In this document: one piece after another, positions 37,022-49,700 of the stretch | Layout of the letters: each line of letters begins with the position of its first letter | How positions within the stretch are numbered: the first letter of the stretch is position 1 | Assembly: GCA_963930655.1 (NCBI GenBank) | Contig: OZ005604.1 | Location: forward strand, 9,992,001-10,056,000 | Reading direction: 5' to 3' | DNA length: 64,000 bases | DNA from: Myrica gale | Lineage: Eukaryota; Streptophyta; Magnoliopsida; Fagales; Myricaceae | The notes under the pieces: generated by a model | What the model was told of the DNA's origin: nothing | The model's database searches: none | What the model saw: the letters and a program-made list of their open reading frames with translations, nothing else | Made by a program: the position numbers and the translations under genes

Positions 37022-37970
37022 ATATAACTAAATCCCTAGAAAATACGTGAGGTGGAATTCATGAGAAAAAGGGGGGAAATAAGGGAGGGCATCCCTGTCT
37101 TTTCTCCCAAGCCCTTTTCGCATTTAACCTCCCTCTCTTTCACGCAGCCTCACATTTCCTTTACCCCAAATCATACCTCCCATGCCCTAAGTCACCCACC
37201 CGAAAAAAAAAAGAAGAAGGAAGAAGAGAAAGAAGAAGGAAGAAGAGAAAGAAGAAGGAAGAAAAGAAGGAGGAAGAGGAGAGAAGCAAGGTAAATCCTT
37301 GCTGGCCGAAAATCGTGCTACATTCTCTCTCTCTCTCTCTCTATTCTCTTCTTGTTTCCTCTTGTTGGTTGGTTGTGGTTTGATGGTAGTTTGTCTAAGT
37401 AGTTTTCTCCTTGTGATTCATGGATGTTTAGTGTGGATCTATGCATGTTCAAGGTAGATCTTGTAAGTGTTTAAGTGTAGCATAGATTTTTACATGAGAA
37501 CATGTGGAAAAAAATTGCTAGATCTGAAATGAAGGTTCAAGAGAAAGTGGTTATGTGCTCTAGGTGTTTGATAAAAGACCAAAGGGAGTGAAATAGATGC
37601 AATAACCTTTGTTCTAGTGATGAAATCATTGTTTTTGATTGGAAGTTTTGAGTTGTATGTGTAAAGTCTACGTCTTGTATATGAGGTTATATGAGGAGGG
37701 CACTTGGGGCAAATTTCGTGGGCGTTGGATGATTTTGTACGATGAAGTATGTGTATGACAAAGTATGAGATATTGAACGAGGAATAAGGACGATTTTGTA
37801 TGATGAAGCGTGAGTAATTGATTGATTACTCTATACGTCTAGTAAACCTATGAATAACAATGGTATGATCCAATTGTAGGTAAAGGGGCATTCAACCCAC
37901 AAGCAAGCAAAGTAAGAGGAGCTTACGTTTGTAAGTGAAAATAGTAAGTAGCAACTTACGCTTTACAAAA

Positions 37971-39220
37971 CTGGAATGATACACAACATGTTTTTATGAA
38001 TAAGCATAACATGTTTATAACCACGCATGATAAGTTATTTCTCAACAAGCATGACATCGTATACGTATTTGTATGAAAGCATGAAAGAAGTTTTTGTGCA
38101 AATAAACATGAAAGGTTTATGAGATATTGTCATTAAGCACGAACTAATAAGAGCATTAGAAACATTTTATGATAAGTTGATTACTCATCATCAAGCATGA
38201 CATGAGCACGTCATGAGCAATTTCATTTGCATTTATTTTTCTCATAAGAAAGAAGGAGAAATTTTATGCAAATGAAAGTACCATTTTTATGCTACTTTAC
38301 GTTAAGTTTCAAGTAAGTTAATGAACCCAAGTCGGTCGGTACCGTACCAAGTCAAGAAGGTGCATCCATACCGAAGGACGTTTACGTGAAGGATGGATGT
38401 CACCTAGGACACCCATACCGAAGGATGCTTGCAAGAAGGATGGGTAGTCCGGGAGGTATGTGCAATCACACTGAAGGATGCTTGCAAGAAGGTGTGAACC
38501 TCCAAGAGTCGTGTCTAGCCACTGAAGGACATTGAGAAGGTGTGCTAGCTCGACCATATGTAAGGTCTCCAAGGGAAATAGGGGACAGTTCCAACGGGAA
38601 CGCACAACCCTGATGCCAGGGGTAAATGGAGCTCAAGTAGCCCATAGGATAAGAATGGAAAAGATTTTCCAAAAGAAAGAGCTTTATAAGTATAAGAGAT
38701 GTTTTCAGGAGCAAGTGCATGTGCATATGCAATCATGAGGCATACACGTGCATCACGATTCATGATCATGCATGAATTACATATGTATACATGATATTTA
38801 AAGTTCAAGTTTATGACTATTTCAAGTTAAGGCTCATGATATTTCAAGTTGTACTTGAATTACATTATGTTCAAGTTTATGACTATTTCAAGTTAAGGCT
38901 CATGATATTTCAAGTTGTACTTGAATTACATTATGTTCAAGTTTATGATTATTTCAAGTTTAAGCGCATGCTTATGATTTTAAGTCAAGTGCATGCTTAT
39001 AATTTTAAGTTCATTATGATATCGAGTTCATGATGATTTCAAGTTTAAAAGCAAGTGTATGATTTCAAGTTCAAGATTATGAGTGCAAAGAATAAGTTCA
39101 TGGTTTCAAACTCACGATTTCAAGTTCATATTTGCAAACCATGATTTCAAGCTCATGTTTTAATTATAATTCCTTACTGAGTCTTTCGACTCACAGATGT
39201 TTTCAATTGTATCATTCCAG
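37971..39220 (+). other. LTR stem-loop module, family B version (four hairpin units)
   Basis: Outer arms CTGGAATGATAC (37971-37982) and GTATCATTCCAG (39209-39220). Inside: TTTCATTTGCAT (38221-38232) with ATGCAAATGAAA (38266-38277); palindrome GGTACCGTACC (38338-38348); four hairpins with core CYGAAGGAYG...GAAGG and stems CATCCAT/ATGGATG (38363-38399), ACCCAT/ATGGGT (38411-38445), TCACAC/GTGTGA (38466-38497) and CTAGC-CAC/GTG-t-GCTAG (38515-38548); GTTCC/GGAAC (38588-38601); CCCTG/CAGGG (38608-38621); and TGAGTC/GACTCA (39178-39193). The same layout recurs at 43326-44575 and, on the minus strand, at 47288-48473 and in the 52500-55611 copy. An intron-like reading is also possible, since the right arm ends in CAG after a pyrimidine-rich stretch. 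Confidence 0.7.
38804..38935. repeat. two 66-bp direct repeats in the family B LTR
   Basis: A unit beginning TTCAAGTTTATGACTATTTC and containing TTCAAGTTGTACTTGAATTA starts at 38804 and 38870, with a partial third at 38936. The second LTR copy has the same pair (44159-44290), while the family B LTR at 57244 has a single unit, so unit number varies between insertions. Confidence 0.88.
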
Positions 39221-39782
39221 ATAACAATTCAGGTGGGAAAATCTAGAAGAGGGACCGATGGGAACGTCCTCATCCCTCTTTGTTGTTCATTAAAGGTTAG
39301 ATGTAATTTTGAAGAGTCATCATGAGCCTCCGTCGTGTGATGGTCATGGGTTATTCGGACTATTAGAGTTCAAGGTTTTGATGTCTAGTATCAAATCAGA
39401 ATCAGAAGTTGAAGAGTTCATAGGAAGTACTAGCAGGCATCCTGTGAATGTCTATGTTATGTGTATAAGGATTCAAGATGTATTACTTATATGTTATGAG
39501 TAGGTCCATATTAAGGTTTTGTTGGAATCCCTTAGGACTTGTACTTCAGTCATGCAGACATGACATGTAATTTGGATGCTTTCACTATTGCCGTTGTAGT
39601 CAATTGTGTAAGTTGAAGTTTATGTAAATCTCTTTGGCCCATCTCTCTCAGTTGTAGGTGTTTTATGTATTTGTATAAAAAAAAAATCCGCTGCATGATT
39701 AAGAGAAACGCTGGAACATTCATTGAGTGGATGTTCGCGGCTGTCATTAACCCCCCTTCGGGCTAGCGTTCGGGGCGTGACA

Positions 39783-41814
39783 GAAAATGGTATCAGAGGA
39801 AATAGAGCTTTGGGCCAGGAGACATAAGGTATAGATTAGAACCCTAAGAGTTAGCTATGTGTTAGGCATCAAGTACACTAGACTGGTGACATAGACTCAT
39901 TATGAGAAATCATAGTGAATAAAGACTTTGAAGTGCAGAATGGCACCTAGAGGACCAAAAGAGAATTGGGGACTCAGAGAACCGAATGTCACTACTGATG
40001 ATGTTTTAGGACACATGGCTCGGCTTGTCACTGAACAGGTGCAACAAGGAACAAATGATTAAGGTTACCTAAGGATATGATTACGCAGACCCTGGAAGAA
40101 ATTTTAATTGAAGTAAGTTTTGATTTTGGTAGACTTCCGAATGGAGTTTGCCTGAACACCTGATTTTAGTCAGAGGGTCAAATTTGGCTGAGGAATAGTT
40201 ATTGCTCTTTGATTTATTAAGGCTTAGGAATTCAAGACAATGAGTTGTTTTGAGGATAATGAATTTTGACATTAGACTTGGTCTGCATTTGAGATTATAC
40301 GAACAGGGAATCGAGGAACTATTGGAGTTTTATACCGCCCAGATAAGGGATTTGTTGATCAATTGTAAAGAGCTTAAGTATGCACTAATGCTCATTTATG
40401 AACAGAGTATGATCTTGGATTAGGAAAGAGATATATCTGAGAAAATATTTTGCGCTAACGATTGTTGTTATAAGCGCTTATTGATGCCATTAGAATTGAC
40501 CATGGCATAAGAGACATTGAAATGATGATTAGGGTGCTTCGGGGCCATTTAGATTGATTAGTGATTTTCATGATGATACAGTGGTTCATTTGAAGAGTTA
40601 AGAGGGTTATAAAGAATGTTTGTCGATTGAATTGCATAAATTAAGTTGAGGAAACTTGACTACCAATTTTTCTAAATGTGGAGGATTACCCGAATGCATG
40701 AGTAAATCCACTATAATGTAGTCTAATGGTGGTGATCAAATTATAAAGAATGCCTAATTGAAAGTGAGGGGCATATAGTATTATCTAATTTGATGGTAAT
40801 GGAGATGGTGGTTTGACATCATATTAGGCATGAATTGGTTGACAGCGCATGGTGCTCGTATGAATCGTTATGATGAGGAAAAGGAGGGGAGACCGGGTTG
40901 TTGTTTCCCATGTATGAGAAAAAATGGGGCGAAGGCCAGCGAGTATGTCGACCAACTAGGTTGTAAAGAGGTCATGAAGGACTTTTAATCCTGGCAAATG
41001 ATACCGAGAGGGAGGCTGCTACAGTGGAGCAGACCCCAATAGTGAACGAATTTCCCGATGTTTTCCTAAAGAAATACCTAGGTTACCCCAGATAGAGAAG
41101 TGGAATTGGTACTGAGTTAGAATTACCTTCTAAAGTATCGTATCGAATGGCTCCAGTAGAGCTGAAGGAGCTAAAGGTTCAAATAGAAGAACTTCTGGAG
41201 GAAGGGTTTATACGGCCAAGTGTAAGGTGGCTATAAAGAATAGATACACTTTACCTTTATATTGATGACCTGTTCGATTAAGTTATAACAGACATAAGTA
41301 TCCTCAAAGATTGACTGGAGATCGAGGTATCATCAGTCGAAGGTGAAAGAAGGAGGTCAATTCTCTAAGTGTAAATTTTGGTTGGAGCAAGTCTGATTTT
41401 CGGGGCATGTAGTTTCAGGCAAGGGGATTGTCGTGGAACACGGTAAGGTCGATGATGTATCCTAATGGCCAAGGCCAATAAATGTGAAGGAAATAAGGAG
41501 TTTCCTGGGGTTAACAGGATACTACCGAAGGTTCATCGAGGGGCTTACAAAGATAGTTATACTATTGACATCGTTGATTAAGAAAAATGTCAAGTTTGAA
41601 TAGACGTTTGAGTGCGAATAAAATCTTTTGAGATTTTAGACCGAATAGGTACCATGACGTACCAGTGGCCCTACCTATTTCTTAGAGTATGAGCCCTTGC
41701 ACATTAAGAGAACCATATATATGTAGAAAAAACAGATAAGGTTTAGACAATTGAGCAAGAGTTAAGGACGAAGAATCGAATTCCGAGGACGGAATTTCTG
41801 TAAGGAGGGGAGGA
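39783..41814 (+). pseudogene. reduced internal region of the family B element
   Basis: It begins with a primer-binding site (TGGTATCAGAG, 39788-39798) complementary to the 3' end of initiator methionine tRNA. Remnants follow in the usual order: a gag start (MAPRGPKENWG), a protease trace (DIILGMNWLTAHGA), reverse-transcriptase traces ([26 protein letters not shown]) and the end of pol (FLEYEPLHIK), then the pre-LTR hairpin and polypurine tract. Most of RNase H and integrase is absent and the reading is broken many times, so the element could only have moved with proteins from elsewhere. The same 2,032 bp structure recurs at 60546-62577. Confidence 0.9.
39788..39798 (+). other. primer-binding site (initiator Met tRNA)
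   Basis: TGGTATCAGAG lies five bases after the LTR end and matches the usual plant initiator-tRNA-Met primer site. The same site follows the LTR of the next element at 60551. Confidence 0.9.
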
Positions 41815-44800
41815 TGTGAGACCCCGATTTTAGGTCTGTCAAGTTATTGCTTATGACCTCTTAAGTACGTATTATTGCAAGTGTATGTATGATTAAATTT
41901 GTGATTTTTGAGGTAAGTGTCGACACATTGGAGCATAGTGTCGACACATTAGAGTAACACCCGAAAGTTTACCTTTTTCTGGAGCCCAAAGTGAATTTTG
42001 ACTAAGTGTTGTAAGTGTCGACACCTTGGGTCATAGTGTCGACACATTAGACTGACACCCGAATGTTTATATTTTTCCGGAAACTAGAGTGGTTTTTACT
42101 AAGTGTTGGAAGTGTCGACACCTTGAGTGATGGTGTCGACACATCCAACTAAAACCCGAAAGTGTGCATTTTTCCAGAACTCCCGTGAATTTTGACCAAG
42201 TGATGGAAGTGTCGACACCTTGAGTGATGGTGTCGACACATCTAACTGAAACCCGAGAGTTTACATTTTTCCCACTTTGGCCAAGTGTTGGAAGTGTCGA
42301 CACCGTGAGTGATGGTGTCGACACATCCTACTAAATGTGTTGTAAGTGTCGACACCTTGAGTGATGGTGTCGACACATATAACTAAATCCCTAGAAAATA
42401 CGTGAGGTGGAATTCATGAGAAAAAGGGGGGAAATAAGGGAGGGCATCCCTGTCTTTTCTCCCAAGCCCTTTTCGCATTTAACCTCCCTCTCTTTCACGC
42501 AGCCTCACATTTCCTTTACCCCAAATCATACCTCCCATGCCCTAAGTCACCCACCCGAAAAAAAAAAGAAGAAGGAAGAAGAGAAAGAAGAAGGAAGAAG
42601 AGAAAGAAGAAGGAAGAAAAGAAGGAGGAAGAGGAGAGAAGCAAGGTAAATCCTTGCTGGCCGAAAATCGTGCTACATTCTCTCTCTCTCTCTCTCTATT
42701 CTCTTCTTGTTTCCTCTTGTTGGTTGGTTGTGGTTTGATGGTAGTTTGTCTAAGTAGTTTTCTCCTTGTGATTCATGGATGTTTAGTGTGGATCTATGCA
42801 TGTTCAAGGTAGATCTTGTAAGTGTTTAAGTGTAGCATAGATTTTTACATGAGAACATGTGGAAAAAAATTGCTAGATCTGAAATGAAGGTTCAAGAGAA
42901 AGTGGTTATGTGCTCTAGGTGTTTGATAAAAGACCAAAGGGAGTGAAATAGATGCAATAACCTTTGTTCTAGTGATGAAATCATTGTTTTTGATTGGAAG
43001 TTTTGAGTTGTATGTGTAAAGTCTACGTCTTGTATATGAGGTTATATGAGGAGGGCACTTGGGGCAAATTTCGTGGGCGTTGGATGATTTTGTACGATGA
43101 AGTATGTGTATGACAAAGTATGAGATATTGAATGAGGAATAAGGACGATTTTGTATGATGAAGCGTGAGTAATTGATTGATTACTCTATACGTCTAGTAA
43201 ACCTATGAATAACAATGGTATGATCCAATTGTAGGTAAAGGGGCATTCAACCCACAAGCAAGCAAAGTAAGAGGAGCTTACGTTTGTAAGTGAAAATAGT
43301 AAGTAGCAACTTACGCTTTACAAAACTGGAATGATACACAACATGTTTTTATGAATAAGCATAACATGTTTATAACCACGCATGATAAGTTATTTCTCAA
43401 CAAGCATGACATCGTATACGTATTTGTATGAAAGCATGAAAGAAGTTTTTGTGCAAATAAACATGAAAGGTTTATGAGATATTGTCATTAAGCACGAACT
43501 AATAAGAGCATTAGAAACATTTTATGATAAGTTGATTACTCATCATCAAGCATGACATGAGCACGTCATGAGCAATTTCATTTGCATTTATTTTTCTCAT
43601 AAGAAAGAAGGAGAAATTTTATGCAAATGAAAGTACCATTTTTATGCTACTTTACGTTAAGTTTCAAGTAAGTTAATGAACCCAAGTCGGTCGGTACCGT
43701 ACCAAGTCAAGAAGGTGCATCCATACCGAAGGACGTTTACGTGAAGGATGGATGTCACCTAGGACACCCATACCGAAGGATGCTTGCAAGAAGGATGGGT
43801 AGTCCGGGAGGTATGTGCAATCACACTGAAGGATGCTTGCAAGAAGGTGTGAACCTCCAAGAGTCGTGTCTAGCCACTGAAGGACATTGAGAAGGTGTGC
43901 TAGCTCGACCATATGTAAGGTCTCCAAGGGAAATAGGGGACAGTTCCAACGGGAACGCACAACCCTGATGCCAGGGGTAAATGGAGCTCAAGTAGCCCAT
44001 AGGATAAGAATGGAAAAGATTTTCCAAAAGAAAGAGCTTTATAAGTATAAGAGATGTTTTCAGGAGCAAGTGCATGTGCATATGCAATCATGAGGCATAC
44101 ACGTGCATCACGATTCATGATCATGCATGAATTACATATGTATACATGATATTTAAAGTTCAAGTTTATGACTATTTCAAGTTAAGGCTCATGATATTTC
44201 AAGTTGTACTTGAATTACATTATGTTCAAGTTTATGACTATTTCAAGTTAAGGCTCATGATATTTCAAGTTGTACTTGAATTACATTATGTTCAAGTTTA
44301 TGATTATTTCAAGTTTAAGCGCATGCTTATGATTTTAAGTCAAGTGCATGCTTATAATTTTAAGTTCATTATGATATCGAGTTCATGATGATTTCAAGTT
44401 TAAAAGCAAGTGTATGATTTCAAGTTCAAGATTATGAGTGCAAAGAATAAGTTCATGGTTTCAAACTCACGATTTCAAGTTCATATTTGCAAACCATGAT
44501 TTCAAGCTCATGTTTTAATTATAATTCCTTACTGAGTCTTTCGACTCACAGATGTTTTCAATTGTATCATTCCAGATAACAATTCAGGTGGGAAAATCTA
44601 GAAGAGGGACCGATGGGAACGTCCTCATCCCTCTTTGTTGTTCATTAAAGGTTAGATGTAATTTTGAAGAGTCATCATGAGCCTCCGTCGTGTGATGGTC
44701 ATGGGTTATTCGGACTATTAGAGTTCAAGGTTTTGATGTCTAGTATCAAATCAGAATCAGAAGTTGAAGAGTTCATAGGAAGTACTAGCAGGCATCCTGT

Positions 44801-45137
44801 GAATGTCTATGTTATGTGTATAAGGATTCAAGATGTATTACTTATATGTTATGAGTAGGTCCATATTAAGGTTTTGTTGGAATCCCTTAGGACTTGTACT
44901 TCAGTCATGCAGACATGACATGTAATTTGGATGCTTTCACTATTGCCGTTGTAGTCAATTGTGTAAGTTGAAGTTTATGTAAATCTCTTTGGCCCATCTC
45001 TCTCAGTTGTAGGTGTTTTATGTATTTGTATAAAAAAAAAATCCGCTGCATGATTAAGAGAAACGCTGGAACATTCATTGAGTGGATGTTCGCGGCTGTC
45101 ATTAACCCCCCTTCGGGCTAGCGTTCGGGGCGTGACA
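41815..45137 (+). repeat. family B LTR, second copy (3,323 bp)
   Basis: This is a near-perfect repeat of 36460-39782 with the same length, preceded by the polypurine tract. It carries the same palindrome array (41918-42376) and stem-loop module (43326-44575). It ends at the junction with the family A solo LTR. Confidence 0.95.
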
Positions 45138-46702
45138 CTCAATATTATTTCAATTAGCCAAATCCCCAACACAACAATTATAACCTATTTATCATAATTT
45201 ACCATTAGGGTTCTTTTACTTTAACCATTCGGCCAACACCAGTTTTATGCATTTTTTAATCACAACTTCAACTCCAATGGTGATCCCATCCTCCATTCAA
45301 CAATTTCACAACCTAGGATCTAAGAATCCAAACACCAACACAATATATCATGCTTATACCATTCGGCCAACACATGTTTTCATCCAAATAATTAGGTTTT
45401 CTTTTGTTTCCTTCAATTTGCATGCATCCTTTACCTAACATAATTATCTACTGTTCATTAAGTCATAAATCTTGCACATATCATGGCCAATGTCCAGTTC
45501 TAAACATATACAAAATTATACATGAAGACCTAAGCATATCATATTCGGCCATACCTCAAAATGTCACATTTTTCATGCTAAAAATTATAACATGCATATC
45601 CTTTGCATTTGTGACCTAACTAGCATGCATCAACTTCATATCTTCATCAAATACTCCCATCAACATTAGATCTACACTTTAGGAACTTCAACAACAATAG
45701 ATCTAAGGAAATATCCAACTTACATTCGGCCAAACATAACATAAGTCTAGATCTAAACTTATCTAACATACATTGTTCTCCTTTTGTATTTATGACCTAT
45801 TTGCATGCATTAACTCCATAGATCCGAACCTCTTTCCCATGTATATTGTTTTTACATCATCAAGACCATAGTTAAACACTTAGATCTAATATTAGAGAGT
45901 CCAACAACTCAAGATCTAAGCATATAATTCGGCCATCATTATACTAAACCAACAACATCACATTTTTGGTCTTACCTTGTTGATTATCCCAAGTTTGAGT
46001 ACCTAGAAAAATAAAATGCCCTAGGTTAGTACTTATGAAAACTTTAGGTAAGATTATCAAATAGAACCAAACTTACCTCTACCTTCACCAAACTTTTACC
46101 TAAACTCCTCTTTCTTCCAAGTTTCGGTTCACCCTCCTTAGAATATGTCCAAGCTTGATTTGTGGTGCTAATGTGGTTCTATGGTGGGTAAAAGAATGTG
46201 GTAAACTTGAATGATTAGTCCTAATGGAAATGGACTAACTTCTTCAAGAGAAATGAGGCTAATGATTAGGGTTTTCAAGGAAGAAATGGGGTTGCACAAA
46301 GAGAGATTTGGTCACCAAAAAGAGGTCTAACTTAGGTTCTTGGAGTGTGATTTAGAAGGTAAGAAGAATGTGGTTTAGAATGCAAGAGGAAAAGGAAGTA
46401 AACCTTGAGCTTTGATGTGTGGTTCGGCCAAGAGAAGAAAGTGGGAGAGAGTTGAGAGCAAATGCAATATTAGGCCAAGTGAGGAAGAATTGGAAGGTGA
46501 AGTGAAATGAGAAATTCGGCCAAGGCATTTGCAAGTGTGAGGTGTGAGAGAATGAGTCTCTCAAGGCAAATTTATGGCTATGACACATGACTAGAGATGT
46601 TGAGATGACAAGAGAGAGAAAATGAAGGAAAGGGGGGGTGAATTGGAGCCTTGGTCGACCAACATGAGTCCTCTCTTCTCTCTCTTCTTTTCATCCTTTC
46701 TC

Positions 46703-49700
46703 TGTCACGCCCCGAACGCTAGCCCGAAAGGGGTTAATGACAGCCACGAACATTCACTCAATGAATGTTCCAGCGTTTTCTCTTAATCTTGCAGCGGATA
46801 ATTTTTTTTTTTTATACAAAAACACCTACAACTGAGAGAGATGGGCCACAGAGATTTACATAAACTTCAACTTACACAGTTGACTACAATGGCAATAGTG
46901 AAAGCATCCAAATTTACATGTCATGTCTGCATGGCTGAAGTACAAGTCCTAAGGGATTCCAACAAAACCTTTATATGGACCTACTCATAACATATATGTA
47001 ATACATCTTGAATCCTTATACACATAACATAGACATTCACAGGATGCCTGATAAGCGTTCTTAGTACTTCCTATGAACTCTTAGACTTCTGTTTCTGATA
47101 ACCACGACTAAGATACTAGACATCAAAAACCTTGAACTCTACTAGTCCGAGTAACCCATGACCACCACACAACGGAGGCTCATGTCGACTCTTCAAAATT
47201 TCATCTAACCTTTTATGAAACAACAAAGAGAGATGAGGACGTTCCCATCGGTCCCTCTTCTAGATTTTCTCACCTGAATTGTTATCTGGAATGATACAAT
47301 TTAAAACATCTGTGAGTCGAAAGACTCAGTAAGGAATTATAATTAAAACATGAGCTTGAAATCATGGTTTGGAAATATGAACTTGAAATCGTGAGTTTGA
47401 AACCATGAACTTATTCTTTGAACTCATAATCTTGAACTTGAAAGCATACACTTGCTTTTAAACTTGAAATCATCATGAACTCGATATCATAATGAACTTA
47501 AAATCATAAGCATGCACTTGACTTAAAATCATAAGCATGCACTTAAACTTGAAATAATTACAAACTTGAACATAATGTAATTCAAGTACAACTTGAAATA
47601 TCATGAGCTTTAACTTGAAATAATCATAAACTTGAACTTTAACTATCATGTATACGTATGTAATTCATGCATGATTATGAATCGTGATGCACGTGTATGC
47701 CTCATGATTGCATATGCACATGCACTTGCTCTTGAAAACATCTCTTATACTTATAAAGCTCTTTCTTTTGAAAATCTTTTCCATTCTTATCCTATGGGCT
47801 ACTTGAGCTCCATTTACCCCTGACATCAGGGTTGTGCGTTCCCGTTGGAACTGTCCCCTATTTCCCTTGGGGACCTTACATATGGTCAAGCTAGCACACC
47901 TTCTCGCATTCGTCCTTCAGTGGCTAGACATGACCCTTGGAGGTTCACACCTTCTTGCAAGCATCCTTCAGTGTGATTGCACATACCTCCTGGACTACCC
48001 ATCCTTCTTGCAAGCATCCTTCGGTATGGGTGTCCTAGGTGACATCCACCCTTCTCGTAAACGTCCTTCGGTATGGATGCACCTTCTTGACTTGGTATGG
48101 TACCGACCGACTTGGGTTCGTTAATTAACTTGTCATAAAACTTGTCATAAAGTAGCATAAAAATGGTACTTTCATTTGCATAAAATTTCTCCTTCTTTTT
48201 ATGAGACAAATAAATGCAAATGCAATTGCTCATGACGTACTCATGTCATGCTTGGTAATCAACTTATCATAAAATGCTTCTAATGCTCTTGACAGTTCGT
48301 GCTTAATGACAAATATCTCATAAACCTTTCATGTTTTCATTTGCACAAAAACTTCTTTCATGCTTTCATACAAATACGTATACGATGTCATGCTTGTTGA
48401 GAAATAACTTGTCATGCGTGGTTATAAACATGTTATGCTTATTCATAAAAACATGCTGTGTATCATTCCAGTTTTGTAAAGCGTAAGTTGCTACTTACTA
48501 TTTTCACTTACAAACGTAAGATCCTCTTACCTTCGCTTTCTTGAGTGTTGAACGTCACGTTACCTACAATGCATCATACTAGTGTTATTCAAAGGCTCAC
48601 TAGACGTATAGAGTAATCAATCAATTACTCACACTTCATCATACAAAATCGTCCGTATTCTTGACTCCTCCTCGTTGGTCATCTTACAACACAAGGTATT
48701 TTCTTAAGGATGCCGAAGCCATAAGAATTGAGTTCTAACTGACCTTGACACTAATTTTCATAGCATATCAAAATTCTAACTAATTTGGAGTCCGTTTGCC
48801 ACTTGAAACCTTTACCCGAAAATACAGCTGCTAAGAACGTCCAAGCGGGCAGCCCTGACGTCTCCAACTTAAAAATTCATAACTTCAAAACCATAGCTCC
48901 AAATTACATGAAATTTGTCTTGAAATATTCATCTTTCATAGGTCTAAATTGGGGGTAAAATTTACCACAGCAGAATGTGCTATACATTTTCATAAACACT
49001 TCATATTAGACAATAATCTTACAACAACACTCTTGCTGATTCCAGCTCGGCCCTCCATTTTCAAAATACTACCACTCATCCATCATATCTCTAACTCACA
49101 CGAAATTTACCTTAAAACGTCCCTCTTTCTTAAACTTACAATTTAAGATCAACCTCGTAAAATTTGGACTTAAACTAATCCCTCAAAAGGGTGCTCGAAA
49201 TGAGCTGACATTCCGGACGTGCAAGGCTGCTGGCAGCTTGACGTCCGGGCCTCGAACAACGCATATCTCATTCGATAATTATCGGAATCTTCCAAGGTAT
49301 GACTTAAAATCTTCCTACTTCCTAGGCCTACAATCTGGGATCCACTTAAGTTCATGGGATAAATCATAATGCATCAGAACACACTCTTAATTCGTGAAAT
49401 CTGCATAGGCAAATTCCAGCAACGACAGAAATCTTTTTAACGTTCCAAACTTCCAACAACCAAAACTCTAATCTCTTCATGACACAACCAACATCCAAGG
49501 CTAATTTAGCATCTCATAACAGCAACCATCATCTCGCGTTCCTTAACAAAACTATGATTCCATCTTCATCAAGCTATACTATTGCATTTGCCCATTTCTT
49601 TTGGGCTTTTTATCAAACACGTAGGGTGTATCATTTGTTCTCTTGAACATCTTTCAGATCTGACCATGTGTCAAACACTTAGGGCTTGGTGGTTATCAAC

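Larger units (their letters stand above)
36460..39782 (+). repeat. family B LTR, first copy (3,323 bp)
   Basis: Runs from TGTGAGACCCCGATTTTAGG to GGGGCGTGACA. In order it holds a palindrome array (36563-37021), a purine-rich GAA/GAAG tract (37207-37290) followed by a donor-like GCAAG|GTAAAT, a CT run (37326-37342), the stem-loop module (37971-39220) with a 66-bp direct repeat (38804-38935), and an A-run near 39677. The primer-binding site follows at once, so this copy acts as a 5' LTR. Confidence 0.95.
36313..45137 (+). mobile_element. Ty3/gypsy Tekay/Del non-autonomous element (family B) in a partial tandem array
   Basis: Structure: 147 bp of an internal-region tail (36313-36459), LTR (36460-39782), internal region (39783-41814), LTR (41815-45137). 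The two LTRs are both 3,323 bp and, together with the internal tails, repeat with a period of 5,355 bp; reading by eye I saw one mismatch. The extra tail in front of the first LTR shows that a further internal region once preceded it, as in an LTR-internal-LTR-internal-LTR tandem, now truncated at its left. The right end GGGGCGTGACA joins family A sequence at 45138. The left target duplication is lost. The element is very young, but its coding region is broken many times over and greatly reduced. Confidence 0.92.

Noticed and set aside
37052-37294. Lys/Glu/Arg-rich ORFs over the GAA/GAAG tract (also 42407, 50011, 54809, 57949, 63283)
   Set aside because: Low-complexity purine tract read as protein; present in LTR leader sequence with no coding signature.
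38318-38605. Repeated ORFs of 95, 88 and 87 codons over the hairpin units in each family B LTR
   Set aside because: Overlapping frames on both strands over a structured repeat; the conservation is explained by recent LTR identity.
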